DNA of 64,000 bases from Parapedobacter pyrenivorans (GTDB taxonomy: Bacteria > Bacteroidota > Bacteroidia > Sphingobacteriales > Sphingobacteriaceae): contig NZ_BMER01000001.1 of NCBI RefSeq assembly GCF_014636865.1, positions 2,778,718-2,842,717 of the forward strand, given 5' to 3'. Numbering within the stretch: position 1 is the first letter of the stretch; each line of letters starts with the position of its first letter. Under the pieces are notes generated by a model, which saw nothing but the letters and a program-made list of their open reading frames with translations, ran no database searches and had not been told where the DNA came from. Shown in pieces: positions 54,616 through 62,947 of the stretch. The translations under genes and the position numbers were made by a program.

Positions 54616-55680
54616 ATGGCAGCTAAGAAAACAACCATATTGATCATCGAAGACAACGATGATATCCGCGAAGGCACGAAGGAAATCCTCGAACTCACCG
54701 GCTATGAGGTGTATACCGCATCCGAAGGAAAGACAGGTGTAGACCTGGCGTTGAAGCACCTGCCGGATGTCATCCTGTGCGATATCATGATGCCGGAACT
54801 GGATGGTTTTGGTGTCCTTTACATGCTTTCCAAACATCAACAAGCCTCAACGATACCTTTTATTTTCATGACAGCCAAGGCCGAACGGGCCGATATGCGC
54901 AAGGCGATGGAGTTAGGGGCGGATGATTACCTGACCAAACCGTTTGATGATATCGAACTGCTGAATGCGATTGAGACCCGTCTGAAAAAACGTAAACAAC
55001 TGGAATCGGAAAGTATCAATCTGAAAAACCTGTACCTGAGCGAGGAGGAACAGGATATATTGCTTCAAGAACTCGTGCAGCGGTCGCGGCTGAAAACCTA
55101 CAAAAAAAAGCAGGCGGTTTACGAAGAAGGCGATACACCCCTGTATGTCTACTTTGTGAAAACAGGTAAGGTGCGGCGGTTCCTGCATTACCTAGACGGC
55201 CGGGAGCTTGCTACGGATATCCATGCAGAGGGTTCGTTTTTTGGCTATGGAGCGGTATTGCTTCAACAGCAGTATACGGATAATGCGGAGACCCTCGAGC
55301 ATGCGGAGCTGGCGCTTATCGAGCGGGATAATTTCTTTGAGTTGCTCTACCGCAAGCCGGGTATCGCCAGCAAATTCATCAAGTTGCTTTCGGGCAATAT
55401 CCGTGGCAAGGAGGCCCAATTATTGGCTTTCGCTTATGATTCCGTTCGCAAACGGGTGGCCAATGCATTAATCCATGTCGCAGACAAGACGTTGTCGGGC
55501 GTAATAGCCGACGAATGCCTAATCCGTATTTCGCGCGATGACCTGGCCTCCCTGGCGGGTACCGCCAATGAAACCATCAGCCGGATGCTTGCCGATTTTA
55601 AGGACGAGAAACTGATTGCGAAGGAGGGAAATGCCATCCGTGTCTTGTCATTGAATAAACTGCGTCACATCAAACAGTAA
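54616..55680 (+). CDS. Response regulator with receiver domain fused to Crp/Fnr DNA-binding module
   Basis: 354 residues. Receiver domain about 1-125: acidic residues in IIEDNDD, phospho-acceptor Asp56 (ILCDIMMPELDG), Thr86 and Lys108. A cNMP-binding-like beta-roll at about 145-260 (VYEEGDTPLYVYFVKTGKVRRFLHYLDGRELATDIHAEGSFFGYGAVL) and a Crp-type winged helix at 270-345 follow, with the recognition helix ETISR (319-323), the same E--SR residues as Fnr. The N-terminal Fe-S cysteines of Fnr are absent. Predicted phosphorylation-driven activator of low-oxygen genes. Starts 5 bp after the kinase stop. Confidence 0.92.
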   Translation: MAAKKTTILIIEDNDDIREGTKEILELTGYEVYTASEGKTGVDLALKHLPDVILCDIMMPELDGFGVLYMLSKHQQASTIPFIFMTAKAERADMRKAMELGADDYLTKPFDDIELLNAIETRLKKRKQLESESINLKNLYLSEEEQDILLQELVQRSRLKTYKKKQAVYEEGDTPLYVYFVKTGKVRRFLHYLDGRELATDIHAEGSFFGYGAVLLQQQYTDNAETLEHAELALIERDNFFELLYRKPGIASKFIKLLSGNIRGKEAQLLAFAYDSVRKRVANALIHVADKTLSGVIADECLIRISRDDLASLAGTANETISRMLADFKDEKLIAKEGNAIRVLSLNKLRHIKQ

Positions 55681-55687
55681 CCCGCCG

Positions 55688-55756
55688 AAAGTGATCTAAA
55701 TCACTTTTTATCCTGATGGCCTTCATCTACGGCTATCGCTGCCCCGTTTAGCTTTG
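55688..55756 (+). promoter_or_regulatory. Fnr-type box and -7 box of the hemN/ccoI operon
   Basis: The 20-bp perfect palindrome AAAGTGAT-N4-ATCACTTT (55688-55707) contains the TGAT-N4-ATCA core recognised by Fnr proteins. TAGCTTTG (55749-55756) is the -7 box; there is no -33 TTG. The palindrome centre lies 51.5 bp before the first base of the -7 box, about -62 from the start, a class I activator position. Confidence 0.85.
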
Positions 55757-55773
55757 TGGAATAATGATGAAAC

Positions 55774-56193
55774 ATGAAAGCTATCGCCTACAGCATAAAA
55801 CCGCAAGAGAAGGAATTTTTAGCAGTAGCCAACGGAAAGAGGCATGATTTGACTTTGATTTCCAATGAATTGAATTCGCAGACTGTGTCCTTCGCGCTTG
55901 GCAAGGACGTTGTGATTATATCGGACTATGACATCCTCGATCGCCAAATGCTTTGGGAGTTAAAAGCGATCAGTGTAACTAAAATCATTACCCGCTCGAA
56001 GACCACTACACATATCGACCTAAAGGAAGCAACACGGATGGGCTTCAATATTGCCAATGTGCCGGAAGAAGACCAGACGCTTGAAAGTATTGCTAAGCAA
56101 ACCATGCGTAATCTCAATGCATGGGATACAGGCAAATGCGTAGGTAAGGCCTGTTGTTGCCAAAAGGTATGTGCAATGGATAGAAAAAGATAG
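55774..56193 (+). CDS. Truncated D-2-hydroxyacid dehydrogenase-like protein with Cys-rich tail
   Basis: 139 residues. MKAIAYSIKPQEKEFLAVANGKRHDLTLISNELN and VTKIITRSKTTTHIDLKEATRMGFNIANVPEED resemble the N-terminal lobe of D-lactate dehydrogenase; the NAD-binding lobe and catalytic His/Glu are absent. The chain ends in NLNAWDTGKCVGKACCCQKVCAMDRKR, with Cys122, 127-129 and 133. First gene behind the Fnr-type box and 4 bp before hemN, so expected to be made at low oxygen. The function is unknown; metal or iron-sulphur binding is an inference from the cysteines. Confidence 0.82.
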   Translation: MKAIAYSIKPQEKEFLAVANGKRHDLTLISNELNSQTVSFALGKDVVIISDYDILDRQMLWELKAISVTKIITRSKTTTHIDLKEATRMGFNIANVPEEDQTLESIAKQTMRNLNAWDTGKCVGKACCCQKVCAMDRKR

Positions 56194-56197
56194 CACC

Positions 56198-57562
56198 ATG
56201 GGAGAAAATAAGATTGTCGACTTGATACAGCGCTATGATGTGGCTGCGCCACGCTATACCAGTTACCCGACGGTACCGTGCTGGGATGGGCAAGGCTGGA
56301 ATTCGGATAACTGGAATCATCACGTCCGTTCGCGCTTCGCAGTGTCATCTTCGCAGGGAATAAGTCTTTATATCCACCTTCCTTTCTGCGAGAGCCTGTG
56401 TACGTATTGCGGATGCAACACACGGATCACGAAGAACCATGGCGTGGAAGAGCCGTATATCGATACGGTATTGGCAGAATGGAAGCTCTATCGCAATTGC
56501 CTCGGCGTGGACGAAATTCCTATTGCCGAATTACATCTTGGTGGCGGAACCCCCACGTTCTTCAGTCCGCACCAGCTTCGCCGCTTGGTTGAAGGATTGC
56601 TGGCGGGGAGCAAGGTGATTGCCGGGGCCTCATTTTCATTCGAGGCTCACCCGGCGAATACAACGGTGGATCATCTCCAAACGTTGTTCGATGTTGGGTT
56701 TAAGAGGCTGAGCCTCGGCATACAGGATTTTGACCCCGAAGTACAGCGGCTAATCAATCGCCGACAAACCGACGCCGACGTAAGGCGGGTGATGGAAGAC
56801 GCCCGCCGCATCGGCTATACGTCTATCAACTTTGACCTGATTTACGGCCTCCCGTTGCAGTCGCCCAAAACGGTTCGCGAAACCATGACAAAGGCGTTGG
56901 CGATGCGGCCCGACCGGATTTCGTTTTATAGTTACGCCCACGTGCCTTGGATGCGACCAGGCCAACGACACTATACCGAGGCCGATCTGCCGACAGGGAG
57001 CGCTAAACTGGAGTTATATCACCTCGGCAAGCGGATGATTGGTCAGGCGGGCTACCGCGATGTGGGCATGGATCATTTTGCTTTGCCGGAAGATCCGTTG
57101 TGCCTTGCTGCGGACGGCGGATCGCTGCACCGGAATTTTATGGGATATACCGATCGGTACACGCCATTGCTTATCGGACTGGGTGTGTCGGCTATCAGCG
57201 ATTCTTGGACGGCTTTTGCGCAGAATGCAAAATCGGTCGAAGCGTATCAGGCACTGGTGAGGGAAGGGAAGCTACCTGTTTTCAAGGGCCATGTACTTAC
57301 GGATATCGATTTACAGATCCGGAAACATATCCTCAATATCATGTGCCGGGGTTTTACGCTATTGGATATGCCCAGTGCGCAGGCGGCCAAGACAATCCGT
57401 CGCCTCACACCATTGCTTGAAGACGGGTTGGCGATATGGGATGGCACTGCCATTAGGGCAACAAAGACCGGCTTCTCGTTCTTGCGCAATATCTGCATGG
57501 CATTCGACGAAAGGTTACATAATAAACAACAGTCAAAGCCGCTATTCAGTAAGGCCGTATGA
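56198..57562 (+). CDS. hemN: Oxygen-independent coproporphyrinogen III oxidase HemN
   Basis: 454 residues, a radical SAM enzyme that decarboxylates coproporphyrinogen III to protoporphyrinogen IX without O2. The opening RYDVAAPRYTSYPTVPCWDG is specific for true HemN. The [4Fe-4S] motif CESLCTYCGC uses Cys64, 68 and 71; GGGTPTFFS and SLGIQDFDPEVQRLINRRQ follow. ATG 56198 (MGENK) is chosen; the upstream extension overlaps the previous gene. It supplies haem for the cbb3 oxidase when oxygen is low, and its stop overlaps ccoI by 4 bp. Confidence 0.96.
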   Translation: MGENKIVDLIQRYDVAAPRYTSYPTVPCWDGQGWNSDNWNHHVRSRFAVSSSQGISLYIHLPFCESLCTYCGCNTRITKNHGVEEPYIDTVLAEWKLYRNCLGVDEIPIAELHLGGGTPTFFSPHQLRRLVEGLLAGSKVIAGASFSFEAHPANTTVDHLQTLFDVGFKRLSLGIQDFDPEVQRLINRRQTDADVRRVMEDARRIGYTSINFDLIYGLPLQSPKTVRETMTKALAMRPDRISFYSYAHVPWMRPGQRHYTEADLPTGSAKLELYHLGKRMIGQAGYRDVGMDHFALPEDPLCLAADGGSLHRNFMGYTDRYTPLLIGLGVSAISDSWTAFAQNAKSVEAYQALVREGKLPVFKGHVLTDIDLQIRKHILNIMCRGFTLLDMPSAQAAKTIRRLTPLLEDGLAIWDGTAIRATKTGFSFLRNICMAFDERLHNKQQSKPLFSKAV

Positions 57563-59958
57563 TAGCTGAGAAAACCAGGTGTTACCATTGCGGTGATCCG
57601 ACTGCCCATACACCGTATGAGCTGGATGACCATGCCTTTTGCTGCTTGGGTTGCCAAACTGTATACCAGGTGTTGCATAGCAATAACATGCAACAATATT
57701 ATCGGTATAATACACATCCCGGAAAGAAAAGGCAAGCGCGCAGTGAACGGTATGATTACCTAGATGAAGCCACAATAGCCGATAAACTCATCGATTTCCG
57801 TAATGAGGAGCTAACGATTATCACCTGTTACATTCCGGCGATCCATTGCAGCTCGTGTATTTGGTTGCTTGAGCACCTGTATAAGTTGCATCCGGCGATT
57901 ATGACATCGCAAAGTGACTTCATGAAGAAGCAGGTGACGATTACGTTCAAACAGGATGAACTCAGTTTGCGCGGGTTGGTGGAGCTGCTCGCGGATGTTG
58001 GCTACGAACCGAAAATCACCCTGCAGGATGTCGTACAAGAAAACCGGAAATTCTCACAGAAAGGGCTGATCGCTAAGATTGCCGTTGCCGGATTTTGTTT
58101 TGGCAATTCGATGATGCTCAGCTTTCCGGAGTACTTCGGAATGGCGGCATTCGAGGCCAGTTATTCGGTGTTTTTCGGCTGGATGAACTTAGCGTTTACG
58201 CTTCCGGTTTTGTTGTATAGCGGCCGGGATTACTTCGGGTCTGCATGGCATAGCCTGCGGCAGCGGCAGCTCAACCTGGATGTACCGCTGGCACTCGGTA
58301 TCTTGGTGCTGTTTCTGCGCACGGCATGGGAGATTATTGGCGGCAGCGGTGCCGGGTTTGCCGATACACTTTGTGGGCTTGTTTTCTTCTTGCTGGTAGG
58401 CCGGTGGGTACAGCAGCGCACCTATCATCACATCTCGTTTGAGCGCGACTACCGATCCTATTTTCCGGTGGCGGTAACCCGCATCACCGAGGATGGTAAT
58501 AAGCCGGTGCCGATAGCAGCCATCCAAGTAGGGGACCGGCTGGTCATCCGGAATAACGAGATCATCCCTGCGGATGCCATCCTTTTGAAAGGAAACGCCG
58601 CTATCGACTTTAGTTTCGTAACCGGAGAATCCCAGCCGGTACGAAAGGTGCTTGGCGAAATCATCTACGCTGGGGGGCGACAGCTGGGAGCGGCAATTGA
58701 ACTGGAAGTAACGAGGGCTGTGTCGCAAAGCTACCTCACCCAGTTGTGGAATAATGAGGCATTCAAGCAATATGAACGGAAATTCCGGACATTCAGTAAT
58801 GTCGTAAGCCGGTATTTTACGATCGCGTTGCTTACGGTGGCAATAACTGCCATGACGTATTGGTTTTTCCAGGATAACCCTGCAAAGGCTTGGGGTGCTT
58901 TTACAGCGGTACTAATTATTGGTTGCCCCTGCGCATTGGCGTTGAGCAGTCCATTTACGCTGTCGGCCGCATTAAGTGTTTTTGACCGAAACCGTTTCTA
59001 CGTAAAGAACACGGCTGCCATTGAACAGTTGGCGGCGATAGACTGCCTGGTTTTTGACAAAACAGGAACCATTTCTTCGCCGGATGCCTCCCGCATGCAT
59101 TTTGAAGGCGACCTTTCGGCAAACGAGCTGGCCATGGTGGTGGCCGTGTGCCGAAACTCCAGCCATCCGGTTAGCCGCGAATTGGTGAATTGGGCTGGGG
59201 CTGTTGCTCCGCTGGTTGCCGCCGATTTCCGTGAGCTACCGGGTGAAGGTATCGAAGCGATTGTCGGTACACATCGTATACGTGTGGGCAGTGGTGCTTT
59301 CATCGGGGTGGTCGATGGTAGTCCAGGTGCAAGCGGAGGAAGCCGGACTTACATCGCTATTGATGAGCGGATAATGGGTTGTTTCCATGCGGAGCAGCCG
59401 TGGCGGCCAAATCTACGAGCCCTAATGGGCAGACTAGCGGACGATTACAAGCTAAACCTGATTTCCGGCGATAACGATCGGGATAAGGATGGGTTGCGCG
59501 GGGTTTTTCCCAGCGATGCGGATTTGTTGTTTGATCGGCTACCTGCAGAAAAACTGGAATATATCCGTTCGTTGCAGACTGCGGGGAGGGCTGTGTGCAT
59601 GTTTGGTGATGGGCTCAATGATGCCGGCGCACTGAAGCAGGCCGATTTGGGAATTGCGGTGAGCGACGATATCAACAACTTCTCACCAGGATGCGATGCG
59701 GTATTGGATGGAAAATCATTTGCCCAGCTGCCACGATTCTTTGCATTTGCAAAAGACGTTCGAAAGGTCATCCATGCAAGTTTCGGAATTTCATTAATGT
59801 ATAATACCGTAGGGCTGAGTTTTGCCGTCATGGGAACGATGTCACCGTTGTTTGCTGCCGTGCTGATGCCGTTGAGTACGGTCACCATTATCGGATTTAC
59901 GACGGTGGCCACTCATTTATATGCTATTAAAAACCATCTTAATAAGGATTTGTCATGA
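57559..59958 (+). CDS. ccoI: Copper-transporting P1B-type ATPase CcoI/FixI
   Basis: 799 residues. The N-terminus has a Cys-rich metal site (CYHCGDPTAH ... FCCLGCQTVYQVL) and an HMA domain with CSSCIWLLEHL. Eight membrane helices follow, with the CPC motif at 456-458 (GCPCALALS), TGES in the actuator domain (VTGESQPV) and the phosphorylation site DKTGT at Asp500. It exports or delivers copper for assembly of the CuB centre of cbb3 oxidase. It overlaps hemN and ccoS by 4 bp each, so it belongs to one operon. Confidence 0.95.
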   Translation: MIAEKTRCYHCGDPTAHTPYELDDHAFCCLGCQTVYQVLHSNNMQQYYRYNTHPGKKRQARSERYDYLDEATIADKLIDFRNEELTIITCYIPAIHCSSCIWLLEHLYKLHPAIMTSQSDFMKKQVTITFKQDELSLRGLVELLADVGYEPKITLQDVVQENRKFSQKGLIAKIAVAGFCFGNSMMLSFPEYFGMAAFEASYSVFFGWMNLAFTLPVLLYSGRDYFGSAWHSLRQRQLNLDVPLALGILVLFLRTAWEIIGGSGAGFADTLCGLVFFLLVGRWVQQRTYHHISFERDYRSYFPVAVTRITEDGNKPVPIAAIQVGDRLVIRNNEIIPADAILLKGNAAIDFSFVTGESQPVRKVLGEIIYAGGRQLGAAIELEVTRAVSQSYLTQLWNNEAFKQYERKFRTFSNVVSRYFTIALLTVAITAMTYWFFQDNPAKAWGAFTAVLIIGCPCALALSSPFTLSAALSVFDRNRFYVKNTAAIEQLAAIDCLVFDKTGTISSPDASRMHFEGDLSANELAMVVAVCRNSSHPVSRELVNWAGAVAPLVAADFRELPGEGIEAIVGTHRIRVGSGAFIGVVDGSPGASGGSRTYIAIDERIMGCFHAEQPWRPNLRALMGRLADDYKLNLISGDNDRDKDGLRGVFPSDADLLFDRLPAEKLEYIRSLQTAGRAVCMFGDGLNDAGALKQADLGIAVSDDINNFSPGCDAVLDGKSFAQLPRFFAFAKDVRKVIHASFGISLMYNTVGLSFAVMGTMSPLFAAVLMPLSTVTIIGFTTVATHLYAIKNHLNKDLS

Positions 59959-60104
59959 GCGCTATTTTCTTCCTCATCGGCTGCAGTGTATTTATCGCCC
60001 TGATATTCCTCGCTGCTTTTTTTTGGGCCAACAAAACTGGGCAGCACGAGGACACGCATACCCCATCGATAAGGATGCTGTTTGATGATGAAAGCGAGGT
60101 CTAA
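59955..60104 (+). CDS. ccoS: cbb3-type oxidase assembly protein CcoS
   Basis: 49 residues: one membrane helix (IFFLIGCSVFIALIFLAAFFWA) and a short acidic tail (NKTGQHEDTHTPSIRMLFDDESEV), the standard CcoS form. It is needed for insertion of haem and copper cofactors into CcoN. The start ATG overlaps the ccoI stop (ATGA). Last gene of the operon that begins at 55774. Confidence 0.92.
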   Translation: MSAIFFLIGCSVFIALIFLAAFFWANKTGQHEDTHTPSIRMLFDDESEV

Positions 60105-60123
60105 AGCGAACGGAAGGCGGATT

Positions 60124-60408
60124 TTAAAGCAGAATCCTGACCAACTCTTCCCATTCCTCTTCCAGCGTAGCGGAAGGTCGCTGCCGTCCGGCTCGGCGGT
60201 ACCAGTAGTCGGCATTCCACAGGTCACCTTCCTTACGGTGCAGGTAGGCGTGTACGTGGGCAGACTGCTTGTCATCCAGATCGTCTATCAAGTCGTGGGC
60301 ATGATCCCAGTCGCCCTTACCGTCATACCACAAGGCTTCGAGCTGCACGGTGAGACCAATAGGAGGGGTGGTCTCTTTTAATAAATCTTTGAAAGATGTG
60401 ATATCCAT
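60124..60408 (-). CDS. Small conserved-looking soluble protein, unknown function
   Basis: 94 residues (MDITSFKDLLKETTPPIGLTVQLEALWYDGKGDWDHAHDLIDDLDDKQSAHVHAYLHRKEGDLWNADYWYRRAGRQRP...), acidic and rich in Trp, Asp and His, with no signal or membrane segment. The WDHAHDLIDDL ... AHVHAYLHRKEGD ... NADYWYRRAG pattern suggests two alpha-hairpins of a TPR-like fold. It is inserted on the opposite strand between ccoS and ccoNO, and its 5' end faces the ccoNO control region. The family appears to recur in Bacteroidota, but I cannot name a function. Confidence 0.75.
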   Translation of the reverse strand: MDITSFKDLLKETTPPIGLTVQLEALWYDGKGDWDHAHDLIDDLDDKQSAHVHAYLHRKEGDLWNADYWYRRAGRQRPSATLEEEWEELVRILL

Positions 60409-60526
60409 AATTGTTTCGCTACTCCAAAGGTAACAATTTCATTTCCATTCTGCGACTGCTGATCAGTCGAGCTATCGTTTTTCCAGATGCATTCCCGATC
60501 GACGGCTTATTGCACAGGTACGAAAT

Positions 60527-60593
60527 AGTGATCATCATCACTTTTAAACCCGATACCAATCACTCGAATGACACTGCGATGACGGTAATTTTA
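60527..60593 (+). promoter_or_regulatory. Fnr-type box and -7 box of ccoNO
   Basis: Palindrome AGTGAT-CATC-ATCACT (60527-60542) and -7-like TAATTTTA (60586-60593, one mismatch to TAnnTTTG). The centre-to-box distance is 51.5 bp, identical to the site before 55774. There is no -33 TTG. The rest of the 208-bp gap between the divergent genes shows nothing more. Confidence 0.82.
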
Positions 60594-60616
60594 CCGCCGG
60601 AAAAACAACGATAGCA

Positions 60617-62743
60617 ATGCAGCTAACTAAATTTAATTACGACAACAAAATCGTCAGGGACTTTGGCATCGCCACGATCGTTTGGGGGATCATCGGGATG
60701 TCTGTGGGCTTACTGGTAGCCATACAGCTGGTATGGCCATTTATGAATTTCGAATTGCAATATACGACGTTCGGACGTGTGCGCCCTCTACATACAAATG
60801 CAGTTGTTTTTGCATTTGTCGGTAATGGCATCTTCATGGGGGTTTATTATTCACTGCAGCGACTGCTCAAAGCCCGGATGTACAGCGACTTCCTGAGCCG
60901 GGTACATTTCTGGGGCTGGCAACTCATCATTGTAGCAGCCGCCATTACCTTGCCGTTGGGCCTCACCACCTCGCATGAATATGCGGAGTTGGAATGGCCT
61001 ATTGACGTGGCTATCACCCTCATCTGGGTGGTTTTCGGTATCAACATGTTTGGTACCATCATCAAGCGGCGCGAGCGCCATATGTATGTAGCCATTTGGT
61101 TTTACATTGCTACGTTTGTCACGATTGCCGTGTTGCACATTGTGAATTCGGCACAGCTGCCCATTTCGATGTGGAAAAGCTATTACCTGTATGCCGGCGT
61201 GCAGGATGCGCTGGTGCAATGGTGGTACGGGCATAATGCGGTGGCGTTTTTCTTGACTACGCCGTATCTGGGTATGATGTATTACTTCCTGCCCAAAATG
61301 GCCAACCGGCCTATTTACTCCTATAAACTCAGTATTCTGCATTTTTGGTCGTTGATTTTCATCTACATCTGGGCCGGCCCGCACCACCTATTATATACCG
61401 CCCTGCCGGGCTGGGTGCAGTCCCTTGGCGTCGCCTTTTCCGTGATGCTTATTGCCCCAAGCTGGGGTGGGATGATCAACGGACTGCTCACGCTACGTGG
61501 TGCGTGGGATAAAGTACGCACCGATCCTACTTTGAAATTCATGGTCGTGGCGCTTACCGCTTATGGCATGGCCACGTTTGAAGGGCCGATGCTCTCGCTG
61601 AAGCAGGTCAATGCCATCGCACATTTCACTGACTGGATTGTGGCCCACGTGCATGTCGGGGCGCTGGGATGGAACGGTTTTATGACATTTGCCATCCTAT
61701 ATTGGCTGATACCCCGTATTTATAAAACCGAGCTGTATTCGAAAAAGTTGGCTTCCGCACATTTCTGGATCGGTACACTGGGCATTCTTTTCTATGCGAT
61801 TCCGATGTATTGGGCTGCCGTGGTACAGGGGTTGATGTGGAAAGAGTTTACGCCCGAAGGCGTGTTGAAATATCCAAATTTCCTGGCTACCACGCTTCAG
61901 ATTATACCCATGCATCTACTGCGTGCAATAGGCGGCGCCCTCTACTTATCGGGCGTGATCCTGATGACCTACAACCTAGTGAAAACCATGAAGCAGGGGC
62001 GGCTTTTAGCCAATGAGCCGGCCGAAGCGCCCGAACTAACACCCGTACTCGTCAACGAACGTGCACCACACCGCCGATTGGAGCGTAAGCCCATCTTGTT
62101 TATGGTGCTGGCACTGATCACCATTTTGATTGGTGGCATCGTTCAAATGATGCCTACCTTCATGATTTCGTCCAACGTGCCTACCATATCCAGTGTACAA
62201 CCCTATACCGCATTAGAACTGCAGGGCCGCGACCTGTACATCCGCGAAGGGTGTGTCAACTGCCATACGCAGACTGTCCGCCCATTCCGTTCGGAAACCG
62301 TGCGCTATGGGGAGTATAGCAAAGCTGGCGAATTTGTCTATGACCATCCCTTCCTTTGGGGATCAAAACGGACGGGGCCAGACCTCCATCGCATCGGTAA
62401 GAAATATCCGCATAAGTGGCATTTCGATCACATGCTGGATCCGACAATTACCTCTCCCGGAAGCATCATGCCGCCCTATCCCTGGCTGATCGAGCAATCG
62501 TTGGATACGACAGCAACCAAAGCTAAACTGAATGCTATGCGGCTATTGGGGGTGCCGTATACCGATGCGGATATCAATACCGCAAATGTTGACCTCAGCG
62601 AGCAGGCCGAAGCAATCGCTGCCGAAATGGGCCAGCAGGGTGTGGATGTACGGGCCGATCGAGAGATCATCGCGATGATCGCCTATCTCCAACGGTTGGG
62701 GACGGACATCAACGTACCAGCAGGAACGGCAACGAATGAATAA
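60617..62743 (+). CDS. ccoNO: cbb3-type cytochrome c oxidase, fused subunits I and II (CcoN-CcoO)
   Basis: 708 residues. Residues 1 to about 480 are CcoN: twelve membrane helices with haem and CuB ligands in PLHTNAVVFAFVGNG, WWYGHNAVAFFLTTPYLGMMYYFLPK, WAGPHHLLYTALPGW and HFTDWIVAHVHVGALGWNG. From about 490 a membrane helix (PILFMVLALITILIGGIVQMMPTF) leads into CcoO, with a c-type haem motif CVNCHTQTVRPF (Cys546, Cys549, His550) and LWGSKRTGPDLHRIGKKY. The two are separate genes in Proteobacteria; the fusion is known in Bacteroidota. High-affinity terminal oxidase for low oxygen. Confidence 0.96.
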   Translation: MQLTKFNYDNKIVRDFGIATIVWGIIGMSVGLLVAIQLVWPFMNFELQYTTFGRVRPLHTNAVVFAFVGNGIFMGVYYSLQRLLKARMYSDFLSRVHFWGWQLIIVAAAITLPLGLTTSHEYAELEWPIDVAITLIWVVFGINMFGTIIKRRERHMYVAIWFYIATFVTIAVLHIVNSAQLPISMWKSYYLYAGVQDALVQWWYGHNAVAFFLTTPYLGMMYYFLPKMANRPIYSYKLSILHFWSLIFIYIWAGPHHLLYTALPGWVQSLGVAFSVMLIAPSWGGMINGLLTLRGAWDKVRTDPTLKFMVVALTAYGMATFEGPMLSLKQVNAIAHFTDWIVAHVHVGALGWNGFMTFAILYWLIPRIYKTELYSKKLASAHFWIGTLGILFYAIPMYWAAVVQGLMWKEFTPEGVLKYPNFLATTLQIIPMHLLRAIGGALYLSGVILMTYNLVKTMKQGRLLANEPAEAPELTPVLVNERAPHRRLERKPILFMVLALITILIGGIVQMMPTFMISSNVPTISSVQPYTALELQGRDLYIREGCVNCHTQTVRPFRSETVRYGEYSKAGEFVYDHPFLWGSKRTGPDLHRIGKKYPHKWHFDHMLDPTITSPGSIMPPYPWLIEQSLDTTATKAKLNAMRLLGVPYTDADINTANVDLSEQAEAIAAEMGQQGVDVRADREIIAMIAYLQRLGTDINVPAGTATNE

Positions 62744-62761
62744 TATAGTAAAGAACAAACG

Positions 62762-62947
62762 ATGTTTAAGCAACTAACGGATTTGAGCGGCAATGAATGG
62801 TATCTCATTGCATCGCTATGGATTTTCCTTGCCTTCTTCATTACAGTAGGTATTATGCTCTTCAGAATGCCCAAGGATGATGTCAACTACATGAAGGGGT
62901 TGCCCGTGGATGAAACGGGGAGTAAGGATGATGATTTAACTAACTAA
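62762..62947 (+). CDS. ccoQ: Small cbb3 oxidase subunit CcoQ-like
   Basis: 61 residues with one membrane helix (WYLIASLWIFLAFFITVGIMLFRMPKDDVNYM) and a short charged tail. Size, topology and position between ccoNO and ccoP are those of CcoQ/FixQ, which stabilises the complex. Sequence similarity to proteobacterial CcoQ is weak, so the name rests on context. The stop codon abuts the ccoP ATG. Confidence 0.82.
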   Translation: MFKQLTDLSGNEWYLIASLWIFLAFFITVGIMLFRMPKDDVNYMKGLPVDETGSKDDDLTN

